NCBI GenBank assembly: GCA_004559845.1
Contig: SFWW01000001.1
Span: forward strand, 1 to 48,319
Source: a bacterium
GTDB lineage: Bacteria > Bacteroidota > Bacteroidia > Bacteroidales > Muribaculaceae
Reading direction: 5' to 3'
DNA: 48,319 nucleotides
Positions 1 through 7,689 of the stretch are shown piece after piece; positions within the stretch are counted from its first letter, which is position 1, and each line of letters begins with the position of its first letter. The notes under the pieces were generated by a model. That model did no database searches and had not been told where the DNA came from. It was given only the letters and a program-made list of their open reading frames with translations. The position numbers and the translations under genes are program-made.

Positions 1-302
1 CCATCTTTAATTGTGCTGAAAAACGAAGGACCCACCTGCAAGCCAATCGAAAACACAAACAGAATTAAGCCGAATTCTTGGATGAATTTCAAGGTGTTGT
101 GGTTGATAAAGGCTTCATCAGGCGAAATGAGATTGCCAATGTGTCCCATAAGAATGCCCACAAACAGCACGAATGTCGCTCCCAGCGATATGCCCAGAAA
201 TTTCACCTTGCCCAAAATTACGCCTATGGCAATCACTATGGAGTAAACAAATAGGGCATGAGCAATGGTGCTCCCGGCAAATAAGTCGAATAACCAATTC
301 AT
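1..302 (-). CDS. AspT/YidE/YbjL-type putative transporter, N-terminal part
   Basis: Reading leftward from an ATG at 302, the first 100 residues are strongly hydrophobic and resemble the start of the AspT/YidE/YbjL antiporter family, which in Bacteroidales is a multi-spanning protein of about 550 residues with central TrkA-C (RCK_C) domains. Segments that fit are an initial helix (residues about 13-33), a second helix around LGISLGATFVLFVGILMG, and the conserved FGLILFVFSIGLQVGPSFF stretch typical of the family's duplicated membrane domain. The gene runs off the left edge, so the regulatory and C-terminal membrane domains are not visible and the substrate cannot be judged. It is an inner-membrane protein. 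Upstream lies only repeat-derived sequence. Confidence 0.75.
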   Translation of the reverse strand, partial: MNWLFDLFAGSTIAHALFVYSIVIAIGVILGKVKFLGISLGATFVLFVGILMGHIGNLISPDEAFINHNTLKFIQEFGLILFVFSIGLQVGPSFFSTIKD

Positions 303-409
303 AAATAATTACACGATGTTGATGTTTTGAACTGCAAAGTTACTACTTTTTCCCGACTTACCGAAACCACATCCCAATTCTTCACTATTTTCTTTCCACG
401 CCTCCACGG

Positions 410-895
410 CTCCACGACTCTTTCATTTAAAACGGCTACGAGTGGTCGCTTTTGTGGCATGGAAATGAATAACAAGCCGGGGGCGGGTTTGGTCGCCCTT
501 GCAAGCGAAGGGTCAATGCCGGATGCCGGTAGGAACATGCCTTGGCATGCAATGGGGGTGAATCGCCTTTTTGGGTGTTTTTCGTATCCATTATATGGCG
601 GTGGGACGATTCCGGCAGTTTGTGGGTTTAGTTCGGATTTGGACCAAAAAGGGGCTGTTTTGTGGTCCAAAAGCGAAGATGAAACACCTGAAACACCCGA
701 AACACTTGAAACACCTGGGACACTTTGTGTGGATGCTGGGATTGCTTTTTTGTAAACATTTCAAAGAACTCGGTGGCAAAGTTAATGATGGTGTGCACAA
801 AGGGCAATACCAATAGGGAATGTTCCTTTTTTTGGGTAGGATGGTGTGCGTTATGGGGATGGTGGCTTTAGATGGATGGAAGAGAATAAAAAGTC
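410..895 (+). repeat. Interspersed degenerate repeat, copy 1
   Basis: This gene-free stretch shares long, nearly identical blocks with 27091-27525 and shorter ones with 25435-25595. Shared blocks are the entry motif CGACTCTTTCATTTAAAA, the block GCTTTTGTGGC, a hairpin made of TTTGGACC and GGTCCAAA (about 640-675), four tandem 9-base units of the type GAAACACCT (about 680-715), and a block of about 100 bases running from GGATGCTGGGATTGCTTTTT to the GGGAATGTT region. The end (865-895) matches the end of copy 2. No frame is plausibly coding. Another hairpin follows at 939-985 with arms of about 20 bases. The rest of 303-1149 holds no gene that I can support. Confidence 0.7.
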
Positions 896-1149
896 GGGAG
901 GCGGGGATGTGAGGGCTGAAGCCCTTTCGTGGGACGGTGAGTGGGATAAAGCCTGAAAACTCATTTTCAGCTTTATCTCCACTCTCGCCCACGGTGGCGG
1001 CTTCGCCGAAAAAAAACTGCGGCTATGGGGGATTGAGGGTGACAGCGTGGCGAACGGCATGGGGTATGCCTGTGGCATGTAATGGGAGCGGGTAACGCCC
1101 CTACAGTTAACATGCTGCCATAGCGAATTTTGCGGAGAGCTCACTTGCT

Positions 1150-1317
1150 ATGTATTTTGGCATTGAGGGCAATCTGCCTGCCAACGATGTGAGGGTTTGG
1201 TATCCTGAGTTGGTGGATGTTGTGACACCGGGTCAGTCTATCACCGGACGAGTGTACCTGGTTAACACCAGGCCCAATCCGCTACAATCGGTGGAATATA
1301 CATGCACCATTGGTGAC
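1150..1317 (+). pseudogene. Possible fragment of an extracellular protein
   Basis: The plus strand reads an open frame with a plausible beta-sandwich pattern (VRVWYPELVDVV, PGQSITGRVYLVN, NPLQSVEYTCTIGDQ). Such spacing is seen in secreted Bacteroidota proteins with Ig/Omp28-like domains, but I do not recognise the family. The frame runs straight into sequence that is clearly coding on the opposite strand (the radical-SAM remnant) near 1316, so at most this is a truncated piece joined to another broken gene. It has no visible signal peptide or promoter. It could equally be a chance open frame. Confidence 0.2.
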
Positions 1318-1890
1318 CAATCTTTTGAAGGATGGCAATGCTATGCTCTACATCAGCCTCGGTATTGAACGATGGTATCAACGGTACTCTGACTGTTATC
1401 TTCGCCTTGCTACCAAGAAGGTGACGGAGATTGATGATGACCTGTGCGTTATCCTTCCCAGTATATGCCCTATAGATTTCGGGATTCATGTCTTTGATGT
1501 CCACTATCCATTGGTCAACAATTCCTTCTAATACTTCCACAAATACTTTTGGAACGTTAAGCGAGGTCTCGATGGTAATTTTCCAATCATGCCCTTTATC
1601 CCTGCATATCTTATGAAAGTGCAGTATCTCTTTGCATGAAATCAATGGCTCACCACAACGAATGTCACTCCGCCTCCAGTTGCACGGAAATAGAGATCAT
1701 CCTGCTTCACATGATTGTACAGTTTTTCGGGAGTATATCTCTTCCATACCCCATTTGGAGATAGAGCCTTAGGATTCAGGCAATACTAACATCGTAAAGG
1801 GCATCCGTGGAATGCCACAAGTGTTGTCACACCTGTACCATCCACGCCTATTCGATGCCTGCTAAGTCCTATGAGAACAGATGATTTCAT
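1318..1890 (-). pseudogene. Radical SAM (PflA-like activase) pseudogene
   Basis: Read from the ATG at 1890, the protein begins with about 30 residues leading to FHGCPLRC-stop-YCLNP. The cluster-binding CxxxCxxC motif of a pyruvate-formate-lyase-activase-like radical SAM enzyme is intact except that the residue after its second Cys is TAG (1786-1788), where related enzymes have Lys or another residue. A second lesion is a one-base loss near 1651-1663: the frame changes between GGGVTF and the GGEPL motif. Beyond it the second frame continues correctly (ITIETSLNVP, WIVDIKDMNPEIYRAYTG, ITVRVPLIPSFN, IAILQKIG) to about 1318, where homology stops abruptly. The start overlaps the stop of the preceding gene as ATGA, so this was the third gene of an operon. 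No glycyl-radical partner is nearby. Confidence 0.8.
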
Positions 1891-2486
1891 TTGCTTACTT
1901 TCTTTCCTTTTACTGTGAAACGCCAAAGTTTTTTGTGAGAGTCATTTTTACCAACAGCTATGCGAAGTGTAGGTTCGTCAAGTTCTATTATTCGTTTCTC
2001 TGGAATAACTATAGGGTTTGGGGCAGTTTCCTTAAATGCGCAAACTGCTTCTTCCCACATTTCATAGACGCATTTCACAGGACCGTCAAAGACATTGCCA
2101 TAATTGTCTTCAACTGTTCTTATGAGAATGCCACCACCAAATTTCTGTTTCTCATTACTTTCAAAAGTTAAGTCAACGCCATAATCATGTATGTACCAAC
2201 AACCAGCATTAGCATTTCTTGGGTAGGTAACGGTCGATTTTTTGTTTATTCTAAGATCATCATAATTGGGACCATAGAAGTAAAATTCAATCTCGTTTAT
2301 GAAATACTTGTTGCCCTTACTTTTGATGCAATAGTTACCCATAAAGAACTTTGCCAAATTTGGAAACAAGGCATCAAGTTCAGATTCATTCAATGACTTG
2401 TTGACTTCAATGAGTCTTTTCATTAATTCTTTCATTGCTGGAATATGTTTTTTATTTTTTCTAAAAGTTTTCTCTGAGTATGTCAT
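1887..2486 (-). CDS. Conserved hypothetical protein, 199 aa
   Basis: I do not recognise this family with confidence. The protein has a lysine-rich helical start (residues 1-60), then a beta-rich core with EIEFYFYGPNYDDL, an aromatic WYIHDYGVDLTF segment and GGGILIRTVED. The order Glu-x-Glu/Phe-Tyr, a Tyr-Gly element and a final ILIRT strand faintly recalls the alkyladenine DNA glycosylase (AAG/MPG) fold, but the catalytic pattern is not clear and this is only a suggestion. The ATG at 2486 is chosen over an upstream TTG at 2528, which would overlap the previous gene by 20 bases. It is the middle gene of an operon: 22 bases after the agmatine-deiminase-like gene and overlapping the radical-SAM pseudogene by 4. 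It lacks a signal peptide and is probably cytoplasmic. Confidence 0.7.
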   Translation of the reverse strand: MTYSEKTFRKNKKHIPAMKELMKRLIEVNKSLNESELDALFPNLAKFFMGNYCIKSKGNKYFINEIEFYFYGPNYDDLRINKKSTVTYPRNANAGCWYIHDYGVDLTFESNEKQKFGGGILIRTVEDNYGNVFDGPVKCVYEMWEEAVCAFKETAPNPIVIPEKRIIELDEPTLRIAVGKNDSHKKLWRFTVKGKKVSK

Positions 2487-2508
2487 CTGTCTCTTACTGA
2501 TAATGAGG

Positions 2509-3456
2509 TCAATCCTTGTAGTCTTCAAGACAGACTAAAGGTATATGCGCACCCTTGCAAAGATTCTTCTGGTAGTTCTCCCTAATCGTCCATGTTAGAC
2601 AATTCAATGCACCTCCATATTCTTCAATGAACTCACGCATCTGCACCTGATAGATATGGCCTTTGTATTCAGGGAATAACTCCTTGTATTGCTTCAAGGC
2701 TTCTGCGTCCGTGATGGTATTGCCTATGCCAGGGATTATGATGAAGTCTTGCGTCTGTAGGCAGTTGATATAAGCCCAGCTCAAATCGCCATATTCACTA
2801 AGTTCCAGTTCGATAACATCAAAATGTTCACAGAGAGCATCGTACATCTGTTTTGCAATTTCCTCGTCATACAATTCAAGGTTAACCAAAACTTTGGGTC
2901 GTCCCAACGTATTGTAGCCAACGTATCTAACGATACCATCTGTATGTCCGAAAGTGTCTTCCTTGTCCCAAGGGAGCCATACAATAATCAGATTGGGTTC
3001 CTGAAATGCGTCTTTGAAAAGCGTTTCTATCTGCTCTTTGCAGAGTTGTGGATTCTCAGCTAACACCTTTTCGGTCATAACGACGAATGCAGTCTCCTCG
3101 TGCTCCTTATTTCCTTTACAGAACACCAAGTTGCCTCCATCAAGTATGATAGGTATGTTTACAATTTTGTATTTCTTTGCAAAAGGGCTGTTCTTGATAA
3201 CCTTATCAACGTCAGTAATGTATTTCTGTTTGTCTTGCAGATAGTCCGGATTGAAGATGAACCTCACGAACACATCTTCATCCGCCTGTGCAGGCATGAA
3301 ATCTCTGACCCAATAGTCTTTTGTATGACCGACCATTCCCACAGCTTTGTGATATGACCTCATTACGCCATGCAATTGTTCTTTTAACTCTGGGTAGTGC
3401 CTGGAGAACAGACTTGAGAAAACCGCCAAGCTCTTTTCTTTTTCCGTAATTATCAT
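2509..3456 (-). CDS. Agmatine deiminase / peptidylarginine deiminase family protein
   Basis: This 315-residue protein has the guanidino-group-modifying (PAD/AgDI) fold. Visible motifs are WVRDFMP (Arg51, Asp52), LDGGNLVF, the catalytic-site GHTDGIVR with its His and Asp, and GGALNCLTW, whose Cys286 is the expected nucleophile. Family members hydrolyse agmatine or peptidyl-arginine to the citrulline-type product and ammonia. The lack of a signal peptide argues for a cytoplasmic small-molecule enzyme rather than a secreted peptidylarginine deiminase. An upstream in-frame ATG at 3537 exists, but a good promoter lies between it and 3456, so the start at 3456 is chosen. It heads a three-gene operon whose last gene is broken. 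The exact substrate is not determined. Confidence 0.8.
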   Translation of the reverse strand: MIITEKEKSLAVFSSLFSRHYPELKEQLHGVMRSYHKAVGMVGHTKDYWVRDFMPAQADEDVFVRFIFNPDYLQDKQKYITDVDKVIKNSPFAKKYKIVNIPIILDGGNLVFCKGNKEHEETAFVVMTEKVLAENPQLCKEQIETLFKDAFQEPNLIIVWLPWDKEDTFGHTDGIVRYVGYNTLGRPKVLVNLELYDEEIAKQMYDALCEHFDVIELELSEYGDLSWAYINCLQTQDFIIIPGIGNTITDAEALKQYKELFPEYKGHIYQVQMREFIEEYGGALNCLTWTIRENYQKNLCKGAHIPLVCLEDYKD

Positions 3457-3505
3457 ATTGATTTTATTAAAATTAAATATGATGATTTGTCGACTAATCA
3501 CGGTA

Positions 3506-3537
3506 CAAAGGTACATCATTTTGCCTCTCAAAAACAA
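3506..3537 (-). promoter_or_regulatory. Promoter of the agmatine-deiminase-like operon
   Basis: On the minus strand TACCTTTG (3506-3513) matches the Bacteroidota -7 element TAnnTTTG, with TTG at 3535-3537 and a 21-base spacer. Transcription would start near 3500, giving a leader of about 45 bases and excluding the longer upstream start. Confidence 0.65.
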
Positions 3538-3698
3538 GAATTTTTTCGTTAAATCGTGTTAAGCTTTTTTGAGTATTTATTTACTGATTTTCAATATATT
3601 ATATTATATTTTTGTTGTATTTTGTTGTAACTTTTTAGAACATTGGGAGTCAGATGTTTGAGAGATTCAAGACTCATCTGTTTAAATCAAAGTTTGCC

Positions 3699-3945
3699 TC
3701 AAATAAAAATTTCACGAGACCTGACCTTTCTGACCAAATCTTCTTTGGGAAACTCTGGATTGTACCATTTATATGACACGTTTCTACCATGCTCCCTGTC
3801 GAACTCATTTATAATATCTTTCATATCCTCGGGCAGTTTGTTTATGCCAAATTCATATAAAGAAGCAGGTATCTGGTGATAGTAGGCTCCTGCTATGGCA
3901 CCAGTAATCGCCCCCATCGTACCAGCATCACCAATTGATAGCCGC
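3699..3945 (-). pseudogene. ADP-ribosylglycohydrolase, C-terminal remnant
   Basis: The minus strand encodes SIGDAGTMGAITGAIAGAYY followed by about 60 more residues to a stop at 3699. This is the metal-binding C-terminal signature of the DraG/ADP-ribosylglycohydrolase family (usual pattern GGDxDTxAAITGxIAxAYYG). The family removes ADP-ribose from proteins or small molecules and is normally 250-350 residues long. Here the coding match ends at about 3945, where unrelated hairpin-rich sequence begins, so roughly three quarters of the gene is missing. No start codon or promoter serves what is left. It lies just upstream of the agmatine-deiminase-like operon in the same orientation. Confidence 0.75.
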
Positions 3946-3962
3946 CATGCGCTTTTTCGTTG

Positions 3963-4007
3963 GGCGGGGATGTGGAAAGCGGGATTTATCCCTTTCGCAT
4001 CTCCGCC
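3963..4007. repeat. Imperfect hairpin in gene-free sequence
   Basis: GGCGGGGATG (3963-3972) pairs with CATCTCCGCC (3998-4007), and an inner GGGAT/ATCCC pairing extends it. The 5' arm is the same as part of the sequence near 901 that follows repeat copy 1. Between 3946 and 4127 I see no gene; this hairpin marks the junction where the glycohydrolase remnant was cut. Confidence 0.4.
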
Positions 4008-4127
4008 TAACCATGTTTTTTCACGTCACAAAGCCACATTCGGCGATTGTGCGCCAAATCGGTGTTAATTACGGTGGCTATTTTGATGTTGCGATTTTCC
4101 GGTAATGGGCGTAGCCGGGGGAGCGCT

Positions 4128-4577
4128 CTACAGTTCGGCGGCTTTCACTTCGGCTTGGCACATTTCTTCGTATTCTTCCCATTGGGGGTCGTCTTCGGCA
4201 TGGAAGGTGAGCGGTAGCACGGGGAAGGAGGCGAGCGCCTCGTTGAGCTTTCGTTGAAAAATGTGGAGACTGCGCGTGTAGAACACCCAATTGCGCTCGC
4301 CGTCGCCGGTGTAGATGCCGGTGTTCACTGCCACCGGGTCGTTAGCAAAGCAAGCCTCTAAAGCGTCTTGCACCTGCTCCATCAGCTTTGAAGTTTGAAA
4401 ATCGGGCATCCCTTTGGCATCACCTTGATATGCCCAAGTGATTTCAATGCGATAGTTGTATTTTTGCGTGAGGCGCACATTTTGCAGGCTTTTTCGCCCG
4501 GTCACCAAAATCGTGTTGCCATTTTCTGCCTCGGCGGGAGCGGTCCACCATTCGTTCGAAATTTGAAGTTTTGCCAT
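4128..4577 (-). CDS. DUF695 domain protein
   Basis: This 149-residue protein has the DUF695 pattern: an N-terminal EWWTAP motif, a central YRIEITWAYQG strand, GMPDFQTSKLMEQVQDAL, and a C-terminal half with GERNWVFYTRSL. The biochemical function of the family is not known. It has no signal peptide or membrane segment. The ATG at 4577 (MAKLQ) is preferred over an upstream ATG at 4628, because the shorter start begins the conserved domain and leaves room for a divergent promoter region shared with rmuC. The two genes are transcribed away from each other and are 138 bases apart. Nothing downstream on this strand looks co-transcribed with it. Confidence 0.8.
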   Translation of the reverse strand: MAKLQISNEWWTAPAEAENGNTILVTGRKSLQNVRLTQKYNYRIEITWAYQGDAKGMPDFQTSKLMEQVQDALEACFANDPVAVNTGIYTGDGERNWVFYTRSLHIFQRKLNEALASFPVLPLTFHAEDDPQWEEYEEMCQAEVKAAEL

Positions 4578-4668
4578 AGCGCTGTATAATTTAGGTATAA
4601 AATTAAAAAACTTTCCATACGTGCACAAATTTCAGCCGAATTATTTTTCCCATACGCCTTTTTATTGC

Positions 4669-4676
4669 TAACTTTG
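4669..4676 (+). promoter_or_regulatory. rmuC -7 promoter element
   Basis: TAACTTTG fits the Bacteroidota -7 consensus and lies 40 bases before the rmuC start. It also excludes the longer in-frame start at 4665. The upstream -33 element is poor (only a T-rich stretch). Confidence 0.5.
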
Positions 4677-4715
4677 AACGCAAACAAACACACAACTAAC
4701 AGTTTTTTTCTAATC

Positions 4716-5861
4716 ATGACAGAAATCATTGTAATTTTATTGGTGGCGGTGGCAATCATTGCCGTGTTGGTGGTCATGCTTTTGCAAGCGCGTGAACAAA
4801 GCGCACGGATGCAAGAGCAAGTGAAAATTTTGGCGCAAGACCAACGGAGATTGAAAGAAGATTCGCGATTGGTGTTTCAAGATGTGGCAAAGGAGTTGCT
4901 CGCTGAGCAATCGCGTACGATGAGAGAAACTAACGAACTGCGTATGAGCGAAATCGTGAAACCGCTCACGCAAAATCTGGAATCACTTAAGCGCTCGATT
5001 GATGGCTACAAAACCGAACAAGTGAGCTATGCCGCTGCGCTGAAACAGCAAATTAAAGACCTCTCCGATATGAATCGAAACATCGGTCAGGAGGCAAAGG
5101 AGCTTACCCTCGCGCTGCGGGGCGATAGCAAGGTGCAAGGCGATTGGGGCGAAATGATGCTGAAGCAAATCCTGGATATGTCGGGATTGCAGGAGGGCGT
5201 GAACTACGAAACGCAAATGACGCGCGAAACCGATGGCACTGTGCTGAAAACCGACGACGGAGCCCGTATGCGCCCCGATGTGGTGTTTTTTATGCCCGAC
5301 AATAAGCGCCTGATTATCGACGCTAAAACTTCACTGTCGGCATACGTGGATTATGTGAATGCCTCCGACGATGACACACGCAGCGATGCCCTTCGCCGCC
5401 ATTTGCTCAGCGTGCGAAAGCATGTGGATGAATTGGCGAGCAAAAAATACCAATCCATCAAAGATTCCGCCGATTTCGTGATGATGTTTATTCCCAATGA
5501 GCCTGCCTATATGCTGGCAATGAGCAGCGATGCCTCGCTCTGGGAATATGCCTATAAGCATCAGGTGGTGATGGTGAGCCCCTCACATCTGATTTCGGTG
5601 GTGAAACTCATCAGCCAACTCTGGGCGCGCGACAATCAGTCGAAAAATGCCATCGCCATCGCCGAAGAAGCCGGGAAAATGTACGACAAACTGGTGGGCT
5701 TCATTGCCGACCTCGATGCCGTGGGCAAAGCGCTCGAAAATGCCCAAAAAGCGCACTCCGATGCCAAGAAAAAACTTTTCGACGGCAGAGGCAACCTGGT
5801 GGGCAAAGCACAAAAGGTGAAAGAACTGGGCGCCAAAGCCTCAAAACTCCTCCCCGAATAG
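4716..5861 (+). CDS. rmuC: DNA recombination protein RmuC
   Basis: This 381-residue protein has the RmuC layout: an N-terminal membrane anchor (residues about 3-22), a long Glu/Gln-rich coiled coil to about residue 110, then the PD-(D/E)XK-like domain. Visible in that domain are GDWGEMMLKQIL (from residue 142), MRPDVVFFMPDNK, and the conserved IIDAKTS core (about 200-206) with its Asp and Lys, followed by FVMMFIPNEPAYMLA. RmuC limits inversions at short inverted repeats and is thought to act as a nuclease on DNA secondary structures. It appears to be monocistronic, with its own promoter upstream and a long hairpin downstream separating it from convergent serB. The start at 4716 places the anchor at the N-terminus. 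Confidence 0.92.
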   Translation: MTEIIVILLVAVAIIAVLVVMLLQAREQSARMQEQVKILAQDQRRLKEDSRLVFQDVAKELLAEQSRTMRETNELRMSEIVKPLTQNLESLKRSIDGYKTEQVSYAAALKQQIKDLSDMNRNIGQEAKELTLALRGDSKVQGDWGEMMLKQILDMSGLQEGVNYETQMTRETDGTVLKTDDGARMRPDVVFFMPDNKRLIIDAKTSLSAYVDYVNASDDDTRSDALRRHLLSVRKHVDELASKKYQSIKDSADFVMMFIPNEPAYMLAMSSDASLWEYAYKHQVVMVSPSHLISVVKLISQLWARDNQSKNAIAIAEEAGKMYDKLVGFIADLDAVGKALENAQKAHSDAKKKLFDGRGNLVGKAQKVKELGAKASKLLPE

Positions 5862-5894
5862 CGCACTCATACATTGCCAATACGAACGAGAAAA

Positions 5895-5985
5895 AACACC
5901 GATTTAATCCTATTTTCACCCTATTTACACCTAAGCAATATTATATAATTGGTGTAAATGGATTTTAATGGATTAAATCGGTGTT
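5895..5985. terminator. Long bidirectional hairpin between rmuC and serB
   Basis: AACACCGATTTAATCC (5895-5910) is a perfect 16-base inverted repeat of 5970-5985. Inside it ATTTACACC and GGTGTAAAT pair again, making a hairpin of about 90 bases. The right arm runs into a T tract on the plus strand and the left arm into an A tract, so it can end transcription from both convergent genes. It is much longer than a usual terminator. Confidence 0.7.
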
Positions 5986-6049
5986 TTTTTATCGGACTTA
6001 TCGGGCCTATCTTATCGGACGCCAAAACTTGTTGGCTCGTAGACTCGTT

Positions 6050-6079
6050 GACCTGTTGACTTGTAGACCTGTTGACTTG
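6050..6079. repeat. Short 16-base tandem repeat
   Basis: GACCTGTTGACTTG occurs at 6050-6063 and again at 6066-6079, with weaker relatives just upstream (GTAGACTCGTTG near 6039). It lies directly after the serB stop codon on the non-coding side. No function is visible. Confidence 0.5.
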
Positions 6080-6087
6080 CGATGTGG

Positions 6088-7329
6088 TTATTCTGCCATG
6101 AAGGAATCTTTGAAGCCGAGGAAGTAGAGCACGCCGTCGATGCCGATGGTGGAGATGCTTTGGCGTGCTGTTTCTTTCACTTTGGGCTTAGCGCGGAATG
6201 CGATGCCAAGGCCTGCCGCTTTGAGCATGGGCAGGTCGTTGGCGCCATCGCCCACGGCTATGGTTTGCGCAATGTTCACGTTCTCCACTTGTGCGAGCAG
6301 GCTGAGCAGTTCAGCTTTGCGGCGGCCGTCGACGATTTCGCCCACATAGCGTCCGGTGAGCTTTCCGTTGTCGTCGATTTCGAGCTCGTTGGCATACACA
6401 TAATCGATGCCGTATTTGTTTTTGAGCACATTGCCAAAATAGGTGAATCCGCCCGAGAGGATGGCGATTTTATAGCCGGTGCGCTTCAGTGCGCGCATCA
6501 AGCGATCCACACCCTCGGTGATGGGTAGCGTGTCGGCAATCTCTTTCATTACACTTTCGTCGAGCCCTTTTAGTAGCGCCACTCGCTTGGTGAAACTCTC
6601 TTTAAAGTCGATTTCTCCACGCATAGCGCTGGCGGTGATGGCTTTCACCTCGTCGCCCACACCGGCGCGGATTGCCAATTCGTCGATACACTCGGTTTGG
6701 ATAAGTGTGGAGTCCATATCAAAGCAAATGAGGCGCCGGCACCGTCGATACATATTGTCTTCCTGGAGCGACACGTCGAATCCCAACTCGTTGCTCAGTC
6801 GCATAAATTCGGTCTGCATCGCTTCTTTATCGATAGGATTACCGCGCACCGAAAATTCTATGCACGAGCGCTGTGGCGTATTGCCTTCGTGAACAATGGG
6901 AATGCGCCCCGTGAGTCGCTTAATGTCGTCGATGTTGAGTCCTTGTTGAGCCACGATGCCACTGATGGCTGAAATTTGTTTGGCTGTAATCTCTCTGCCC
7001 AAAATGGTGATGATGTATCGGTTTTTGCCTTGCATGCTCACCCATTGTCGGTAGTCGTCGATAGCGATAGGGGTGTAGTTGATGTTCACGCCCATTTCGG
7101 TGGCTTTGAAAAATAGTTCTTTCATGATCTCGCCGCTCAAGCTGTTGGTGGTCTTAAACAAGATGCCAAGCGACAGGCGATGGTGAATGTCGCTCTGACC
7201 GATGTCGAGAATCGTGCAATCGAATGTGCCAAGTATGCCGGTCAGTGCCGACGTTACGCCCGGTTTGTCGTGCCCGGATATGCTGATTAAAATGATTTCG
7301 TCGTTTTCGTTATGAATCATAAGCGTCAT
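6088..7329 (-). CDS. serB: Phosphoserine phosphatase with two ACT domains
   Basis: The protein (413 residues from the ATG at 7329) has two N-terminal ACT domains (about residues 10-90 and 100-185), starting with ISGHDKPGVTSALTGIL, and a C-terminal HAD phosphatase. HAD motif I is FDMDST (Asp204, Asp206), motif II lies in ILSGGF, and motif III in VGDGANDLPML. It dephosphorylates O-phosphoserine to serine, the last step of the phosphorylated serine pathway. The ACT domains suggest amino-acid feedback binding. The usual SerB is shorter, but this two-ACT architecture is normal for Bacteroidota. An ATG at 7377 overlaps the promoter and is rejected. It is convergent with rmuC and feeds serine to GlyA, encoded elsewhere in this window. 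Confidence 0.93.
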   Translation of the reverse strand: MTLMIHNENDEIILISISGHDKPGVTSALTGILGTFDCTILDIGQSDIHHRLSLGILFKTTNSLSGEIMKELFFKATEMGVNINYTPIAIDDYRQWVSMQGKNRYIITILGREITAKQISAISGIVAQQGLNIDDIKRLTGRIPIVHEGNTPQRSCIEFSVRGNPIDKEAMQTEFMRLSNELGFDVSLQEDNMYRRCRRLICFDMDSTLIQTECIDELAIRAGVGDEVKAITASAMRGEIDFKESFTKRVALLKGLDESVMKEIADTLPITEGVDRLMRALKRTGYKIAILSGGFTYFGNVLKNKYGIDYVYANELEIDDNGKLTGRYVGEIVDGRRKAELLSLLAQVENVNIAQTIAVGDGANDLPMLKAAGLGIAFRAKPKVKETARQSISTIGIDGVLYFLGFKDSFMAE

Positions 7330-7374
7330 ATTTGCGGCAAATGCATTGCGGCAAATGCCAATAAATTTAAACCG

Positions 7375-7382
7375 CAAAAATA
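7375..7382 (-). promoter_or_regulatory. serB -7 promoter element
   Basis: TATTTTTG on the minus strand fits TAnnTTTG and predicts a start of transcription near 7368, about 40 bases before the chosen serB ATG. No clear -33 box is seen. The remainder of 7383-7653 is AT-rich and shows no gene. Confidence 0.45.
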
Positions 7383-7653
7383 GTGATTTTTTTTAAATCG
7401 CACACCCTTCGTTTGCATTTTTTCTTGTTGATTCTTTCCGGCTCTTTTTACCGGATGGGGCGGATTTGGTGAAATGTTAATTTTTTGTGTATGCATCCCA
7501 CATTTCCGCTTCCCAAAATCGCCCTCTCACGTGGCTCTTGTTGTGATTTTAACATTTTAAGTTAAAATCAAAATTATTTAAAACTTCCGCTTGTGCAAAC
7601 GATTGCGTAAATATGCTGATTACAGTGTGTTATAAAAATTTCGACTACAAAAA

Positions 7654-7685
7654 TTTGGTCACGCAAAAATCTTTTTGTAACTTTG
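7654..7685 (+). promoter_or_regulatory. Strong promoter of a structured RNA
   Basis: TTTG (7654-7657), a 20-base spacer and TAACTTTG (7678-7685) form a textbook Bacteroidota promoter. The predicted start of transcription (about 7690-7692) coincides with the 5' end of the stem of the structured RNA that follows. Confidence 0.7.
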
Positions 7686-7689
7686 CAGC

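Noticed and set aside
1786..1788. TAG in the radical SAM motif as a recoded amino acid (pyrrolysine or similar)
   Set aside because: A frameshift follows shortly after, the sequence is truncated at the far end, and no other gene in the window shows an in-frame TAG. Decay explains it better.
3643..3879. A 78-codon open frame on the plus strand
   Set aside because: It lies antisense to the ADP-ribosylglycohydrolase remnant, whose minus-strand motif is clear.
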